Below, piece by piece: positions 59,247 through 64,000 of a DNA stretch of 64,000 nucleotides. Every line of letters starts with the position of its first letter. Within the stretch, counting starts at the first letter, position 1. The notes beneath the pieces were generated by a model. It had not been told where the DNA came from and made no database searches. It worked only from the letters and a program-made list of their open reading frames with translations. The stretch comes from Brucella thiophenivorans (lineage in GTDB: Bacteria; Pseudomonadota; Alphaproteobacteria; Rhizobiales; Rhizobiaceae). The position numbers and the translations under genes are program-made. The stretch covers positions 514,041-578,040 of the forward strand of contig NZ_NNRJ01000019.1 in assembly GCF_002252445.1 (NCBI RefSeq), given 5' to 3'.

Positions 59247-61250
59247 ATGATCAGGAAAATCCTCATTGCCAATCGCGGTGAAATCGCCTGCCGGGTTATC
59301 AAAACGGCAAAGAAAATGGGCATTACGACAGTCGCCGTCTATTCCGATGCCGACCGCAATGCGCTGCATGTCAAAATGGCCGACGAAGCTGTGCATATCG
59401 GACCAGCGCCCTCAAATCAGTCCTATATCGTCATCGATAAAATTCTGGCGGCAGTCAAAGAAACCGGTGCTGATGCGGTGCATCCAGGCTATGGCTTTTT
59501 GTCCGAAAACCCACGCTTTGCCGAAGCACTCAAAGCCGCAAACGTCACCTTCATCGGCCCGCCAGTGAATGCCATTGAAGCCATGGGCGACAAGATCACG
59601 TCCAAAAAACTGGCATCGGAAGCAGGCGTTTCCACCGTTCCCGGCCATATGGGGCTCATTGAAGACGCCGACGAGGCCGTAAAAATCGCAACCTCTGTCG
59701 GTTATCCGGTAATGATCAAGGCCTCTGCCGGCGGTGGCGGCAAAGGAATGCGCATCGCTTGGAACGACGAAGAAGCGCGTGAAGGGTTTCAGCTCTCACG
59801 CAATGAAGCCAAGGCTTCCTTTGGTGATGATCGCATTTTCATTGAAAAATTTGTTACCCAGCCGCGCCATATCGAAATTCAGGTGTTGGGCGACCAGCAC
59901 GGAAATGTCATTTATCTGGGCGAACGCGAATGCTCGATCCAGCGCCGTAATCAAAAGGTGATCGAAGAAGCGCCCTCACCTTTTCTGGATGAAGCAACCC
60001 GCAAAGCGATGGGCGAACAGGCTGTGGCTCTTGCAAAGGCGGTCGGCTATTTTTCCGCAGGCACGGTCGAATTCATCGTCGATGGCGAGCGTAACTTCTA
60101 TTTTCTTGAAATGAACACGCGCCTGCAGGTCGAGCATCCGGTGACCGAACTCATCACCCGGATCGATCTCGTTGAGGAAATGATCCGCATTGCCTCGGGT
60201 GAAAAGCTTCGCATCACTCAGAGTGATGTAAAACTCAATGGCTGGGCCATTGAAAGCCGCCTTTATGCGGAGGACCCCTATCGCAACTTTCTGCCTTCCA
60301 TCGGCAGGCTGACGCGTTACCGCCCGCCTGTCGAAGGCAAAACTGCAAATGGCGCGATCATCCGCAACGATACCGGCGTCTTCGAGGGTGGCGAAATTTC
60401 GATGTATTACGACCCTATGATCGCGAAGCTCTGCACATGGGGAACAGACCGGGCCAGTGCCATCAGTGCCATGAGCGATGCACTGGATGCTTTCGAAGTC
60501 GAAGGCATTGGCCACAACCTCCCTTTCCTTTCTGCCGTCATGGAGCATCCACGCTTTAAGGCCGGAGCATTGACCACAGCCTTCATCGCCGAAGAATATC
60601 CCGATGGCTTTGCAGGTGTCAGCGTCTCAAAAACGGATGCGCAAGTGCTGGCGGCTGTTGCAGCGCAGATCAATATGGTGATCGAAGGCCGCAACATGCA
60701 GATTTCCGGTCAGCTATCAGCCCATCATCAAACACTCGCAGCCGACTGGGTTGTGACCCTCGCCGATCATAGCTTTCCCATCAGAATTGCAGAAGGCGAA
60801 GGCGGCACGACGATCAACTTTTCCGACGGCAAGAGCCTGCCGGTCGCAAGCGACTGGCACCCCGGCAATCAGCTCGGCACATTCACGATTGGCGGCAAAT
60901 CAATCGCCGTCAAAGTCATGCGTGCGCGCACAGGTTGGCGTCTACGCAGGCTCGGTATGGATGTGATCGCCCATATCCGCAGGCCACGTGTTGCAGAACT
61001 GGCAAAGCTGATGCCGGTCAAACTGCCGCCGGATACGTCAAAAATGCTTCTCTGCCCGATGCCCGGCGTCATCACATCTGTTCTCGTCAAAGACGGCGAC
61101 ACCGTTGAAGCGGGTCAGCCACTGGCGACGGTCGAGGCCATGAAGATGGAAAACGTGCTGCGTGCCGAACGCCGTGCAACTGTGAAACGCATCGCTGCGG
61201 AAGCAGGCGCAAGCCTTGCGGTCGATGAACTCATTATGGAATTCGAGTAA
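59247..61250 (+). CDS. pccA: Propionyl-CoA carboxylase, alpha (biotin carboxylase) subunit
   Basis: This 667-residue subunit carboxylates its own biotin using ATP and bicarbonate. A biotin carboxylase domain (about 1-450) has [29 protein letters not shown] and [20 protein letters not shown] middle BT domain and a C-terminal biotinyl domain follow, with the biotin lysine K633 in EAMKMENVL. The ATG at 59247 follows GGTGGGAAC; upstream in-frame codons overlap pccB. It lies 20 bp after pccB and 5 bp before the mutase gene. Confidence 0.97.
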   Translation: MIRKILIANRGEIACRVIKTAKKMGITTVAVYSDADRNALHVKMADEAVHIGPAPSNQSYIVIDKILAAVKETGADAVHPGYGFLSENPRFAEALKAANVTFIGPPVNAIEAMGDKITSKKLASEAGVSTVPGHMGLIEDADEAVKIATSVGYPVMIKASAGGGGKGMRIAWNDEEAREGFQLSRNEAKASFGDDRIFIEKFVTQPRHIEIQVLGDQHGNVIYLGERECSIQRRNQKVIEEAPSPFLDEATRKAMGEQAVALAKAVGYFSAGTVEFIVDGERNFYFLEMNTRLQVEHPVTELITRIDLVEEMIRIASGEKLRITQSDVKLNGWAIESRLYAEDPYRNFLPSIGRLTRYRPPVEGKTANGAIIRNDTGVFEGGEISMYYDPMIAKLCTWGTDRASAISAMSDALDAFEVEGIGHNLPFLSAVMEHPRFKAGALTTAFIAEEYPDGFAGVSVSKTDAQVLAAVAAQINMVIEGRNMQISGQLSAHHQTLAADWVVTLADHSFPIRIAEGEGGTTINFSDGKSLPVASDWHPGNQLGTFTIGGKSIAVKVMRARTGWRLRRLGMDVIAHIRRPRVAELAKLMPVKLPPDTSKMLLCPMPGVITSVLVKDGDTVEAGQPLATVEAMKMENVLRAERRATVKRIAAEAGASLAVDELIMEFE

Positions 61251-61255
61251 CCGAT

Positions 61256-63397
61256 ATGAGCGAGCGCCCCACCAAAAAAGAATGGTCAAAACTGGCCGAA
61301 AAGGAATTAAAGCGCCCTGCGGATAGCCTTGTCTGGCACACGCCGGAAGGAATAGACGTTAAGCCGCTTTACACGGCGGATGACCTCGATCAGATCGGAC
61401 ATCTTGGCACTCTTCCCGGCTTCGAGCCTTTTTTGCGTGGTCCGCGTGCAACCATGTATGCGGGCCGTCCATGGACTATCCGGCAATATGCAGGCTTTTC
61501 GACCGCAGAAGCCTCCAACGCCTTTTATCGCAAGGCATTGGCCGCAGGTCAGCAAGGCGTGTCGGTGGCTTTCGATCTTGCCACGCATCGCGGCTATGAT
61601 AGCGATCATCCGCGCGTTGAAGGCGATGTCGGCAAAGCGGGCGTTGCGATTGATTCTGTCGAGGATATGAAAATCCTATTCGACGGCATTCCACTTGAAA
61701 AAATCTCCGTATCCATGACCATGAATGGCGCAGTGATCCCGATCCTCGCCAATTTCATTGTGGCAGGCGAAGAACAAGGCGTTTCGCGGGATCTGCTATC
61801 GGGTACGATTCAGAACGATATTCTCAAAGAATTCATGGTTCGCAACACCTATATTTATCCGCCAGAACCCTCCATGCGGATCATTGCGGACATCATCGCC
61901 TATACCGCAACGGACATGCCGAAATTCAATTCGATTTCCATTTCCGGCTACCACATGCAGGAAGCAGGCGCCACGCTGGTACAGGAACTGGCTTTCACCC
62001 TTGCCGATGGCCGCGAATATGTCCGTGCAGCGATCAATAAGGGTCTCAATGTCGATGAGTTTGCAGGGCGTCTGTCGTTCTTCTTTGCCATCGGCATGAA
62101 CTTCTTCATGGAGATCGCCAAGCTTAGAGCGGCCCGCCTGCTCTGGTCGCGCATCATGAAGGAATTCGATCCCCAAAAGCCCGGCTCACTGATGTTGCGC
62201 ACCCATTGCCAGACATCGGGTGTCTCTCTACAAGAACAGGATCCGTACAACAACATCGTCCGTACAGCATTCGAGGCCATGTCGGCAGCACTTGGCGGCA
62301 CACAATCGCTGCACACCAATTCTTTTGACGAAGCCATTGCTTTGCCTACAGAATTCTCTGCGCGTATTGCGCGCAACACACAGCTTATTTTGCAGAATGA
62401 AACCGGTGTCACCAAGGTCATCGATCCGCTCGCAGGCTCCTATTACATTGAAAGCCTGACCAATGAATTGGCCGAAAAAGCATGGGCACTGATTGAGGAA
62501 GTCGAAAACCTCGGCGGTATGACCAAGGCTGTCGAAAGCGGCCTTCCCAAGCGACTGATTGAAGAAGCTGCCACCAGACGACAGGCCGCGGTCGATAAGG
62601 GCGAAGAGGTTATCGTTGGCGTCAACAAGTTTCGTTTGGAGCAGGAAGACCCAATCGACATTCTTGATATCGACAACACGGCAGTGCGCCAATCGCAGAT
62701 CGTTCGCCTCAACCGCATTAAAGAAACCCGCGATAAGGCGAAGGTTGGAGCAACCCTTTCAACACTTGAAAAGATTGCCAGAACAGGTCAGGGCAACATT
62801 CTGGCCGCAGCAGTCGAGGCTTCGCGCGCACGCGCAACTGTTGGCGAAATATCCGATGCAATGCGCAGCGCCTTTGGTGATCACGCCGCAGTGCCAAAGG
62901 TTGTCAAAGACGTCTATGGTGCGGCTTATGAGAATGAACCGGAATATCTGACGCTTGTGGAGCGCCTTGAGGAATTTTCCAAGCACACCGGCGATAAACC
63001 CCGTCTCATGGTTGCAAAGCTCGGTCAGGATGGACACGACCGGGGTGCTAAAATCATCGCCTCCGCCTTTGGCGACATAGGTTTTGAAGTGCTTGCGGGG
63101 CCACTGTTCCAGACGCCGGAAGAAGCGGCCGACATGGCGATCAAGGCCAGGGTGCACGTGCTTGGCGTGTCATCACTTGCAGCCGGACACAAGACACTTC
63201 TGCCAAAACTTGTCGAAACGCTTCGCAAGAAGGGTGCTGAAAACATCATCGTGGTCTGTGGTGGTGTTGTACCGCGTCAGGATTATCAATATCTGTTCGA
63301 CCATGGCGTTGCTGCCGTCTTTGGCCCCGGCACAAATGTGCTTGATTGTGCCCGTGCGGTGCTCGACCTCATGGAAGGAAAGCGCAGAAATTTGTAA
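61256..63397 (+). CDS. scpA: Methylmalonyl-CoA mutase, homodimeric type
   Basis: This 713-residue enzyme uses adenosylcobalamin to turn methylmalonyl-CoA into succinyl-CoA. A TIM-barrel substrate domain (about 40-400, with [21 protein letters not shown] and [17 protein letters not shown]) is followed by a C-terminal B12-binding domain whose DGHDRG motif (592-597) supplies the cobalt ligand H594. All domains lie in one chain. No epimerase gene is nearby. It ends the propionate operon, with no clear terminator after it. Confidence 0.95.
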   Translation: MSERPTKKEWSKLAEKELKRPADSLVWHTPEGIDVKPLYTADDLDQIGHLGTLPGFEPFLRGPRATMYAGRPWTIRQYAGFSTAEASNAFYRKALAAGQQGVSVAFDLATHRGYDSDHPRVEGDVGKAGVAIDSVEDMKILFDGIPLEKISVSMTMNGAVIPILANFIVAGEEQGVSRDLLSGTIQNDILKEFMVRNTYIYPPEPSMRIIADIIAYTATDMPKFNSISISGYHMQEAGATLVQELAFTLADGREYVRAAINKGLNVDEFAGRLSFFFAIGMNFFMEIAKLRAARLLWSRIMKEFDPQKPGSLMLRTHCQTSGVSLQEQDPYNNIVRTAFEAMSAALGGTQSLHTNSFDEAIALPTEFSARIARNTQLILQNETGVTKVIDPLAGSYYIESLTNELAEKAWALIEEVENLGGMTKAVESGLPKRLIEEAATRRQAAVDKGEEVIVGVNKFRLEQEDPIDILDIDNTAVRQSQIVRLNRIKETRDKAKVGATLSTLEKIARTGQGNILAAAVEASRARATVGEISDAMRSAFGDHAAVPKVVKDVYGAAYENEPEYLTLVERLEEFSKHTGDKPRLMVAKLGQDGHDRGAKIIASAFGDIGFEVLAGPLFQTPEEAADMAIKARVHVLGVSSLAAGHKTLLPKLVETLRKKGAENIIVVCGGVVPRQDYQYLFDHGVAAVFGPGTNVLDCARAVLDLMEGKRRNL

Positions 63398-63473
63398 CAA
63401 TTTCATGCGCTTAAAATCACCATCAGACTCATTTTATGAAACACTTAAAGCACAGGCGCAACTTGTGCCGGCA

Positions 63474-63932
<459 letters not shown>

Positions 63933-63970
63933 CTATATGAAAATGTGGAAAATAACGGAAGGAGATTTTC

Positions 63971-64000
63971 ATGGCCATAACACGCAAGGAAGAAGCCCGT
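63971..64000 (+). CDS. Start of an unidentified gene at the right edge
   Basis: Ten codons (MAITRKEEAR) are visible after a very good ribosome-binding site, AAGGAGA, about 8 bases upstream of the ATG. The gene runs off the window; too little is seen to name it. The charged N-terminus suggests a cytoplasmic protein. Confidence 0.6.
   Translation, partial: MAITRKEEAR

Noticed and set aside
61200..61256. Cobalamin riboswitch for the B12-dependent mutase
   Set aside because: The mutase starts 5 bp after pccA and no B12-box-like segment occurs in the operon leader or gap.

Overview
The window is chromosomal DNA from an alphaproteobacterium of the order Hyphomicrobiales (Rhizobiales), most likely family Brucellaceae (Brucella, including former Ochrobactrum species). 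This rests on gene order (secG-pyrG-kdsA-eno-ftsB-pdhABC-lpdA; rpsB-tsf-pyrH-frr-uppS-cdsA-rseP-bamA-lpxD-fabZ-lpxA-lpxI-lpxB), on lipid A synthesis through LpxI, on trpDC lying apart from the rest of the trp genes, on an EipB-type (DUF1849) envelope protein, and on GAAC-N7-GAAC SOS boxes. The species cannot be fixed from the sequence alone. No rRNA, tRNA, CRISPR array, transposase or prophage gene was seen.

Layout. 1-12.7 kb (minus strand): pyruvate dehydrogenase genes (start of lpdA, pdhC, pdhB, pdhA), ftsB, a small accessory insert (DUF1428, a possible 43-aa membrane peptide, a DUF2165 membrane protein on the plus strand), then eno, kdsA, pyrG, an L,D-transpeptidase, secG and tpiA. 12.9-19.3 kb (plus): a ppiD-like foldase, trpD, trpC, moaC, moeA and lexA, meeting comEC tail to tail with overlapping stop codons. 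22-25 kb (plus): gltX and gltA. 25-38.4 kb (minus): one long envelope and translation block running rpsB to lpxB. 38.5-46.4 kb: eipB, then a plus-strand group (RidA, glycerophosphodiesterase, GNAT, HIT) and a minus-strand group (azlCD, clpA-clpS). 46.8-57 kb: a D,D-carboxypeptidase with SPOR domain, DUF1489, serine dehydratase, several envelope or membrane genes (YdcF-like, DUF1624, VanZ-like, DUF883), a LiuR-like MerR regulator, queF, a small lipoprotein and DUF924. 56.1-63.4 kb: a propionyl-CoA module, with an ScfR/PccR-type regulator divergent from pccB-pccA-mcm.

How the parts fit. The pdh genes feed acetyl-CoA to gltA. The pcc/mcm genes turn propionyl-CoA into succinyl-CoA for the same cycle and appear to be controlled by the divergent regulator through TTTGCAAA-type sites that overlap its own start codon. 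kdsA, the lpx genes, fabZ, cdsA, uppS, bamA and rseP jointly build the outer membrane and cell wall precursors.

The most interesting non-coding and small features are the TTTGCAAA cluster, two LexA boxes before lexA, a LiuR-like operator, three copies of a palindromic extragenic element, structured leaders before rpsB and gltA, and three very small genes (43, 32 and 53 aa). I saw no clear sign of a wholly new multi-gene system; the window is mainly core genome with small accessory inserts.
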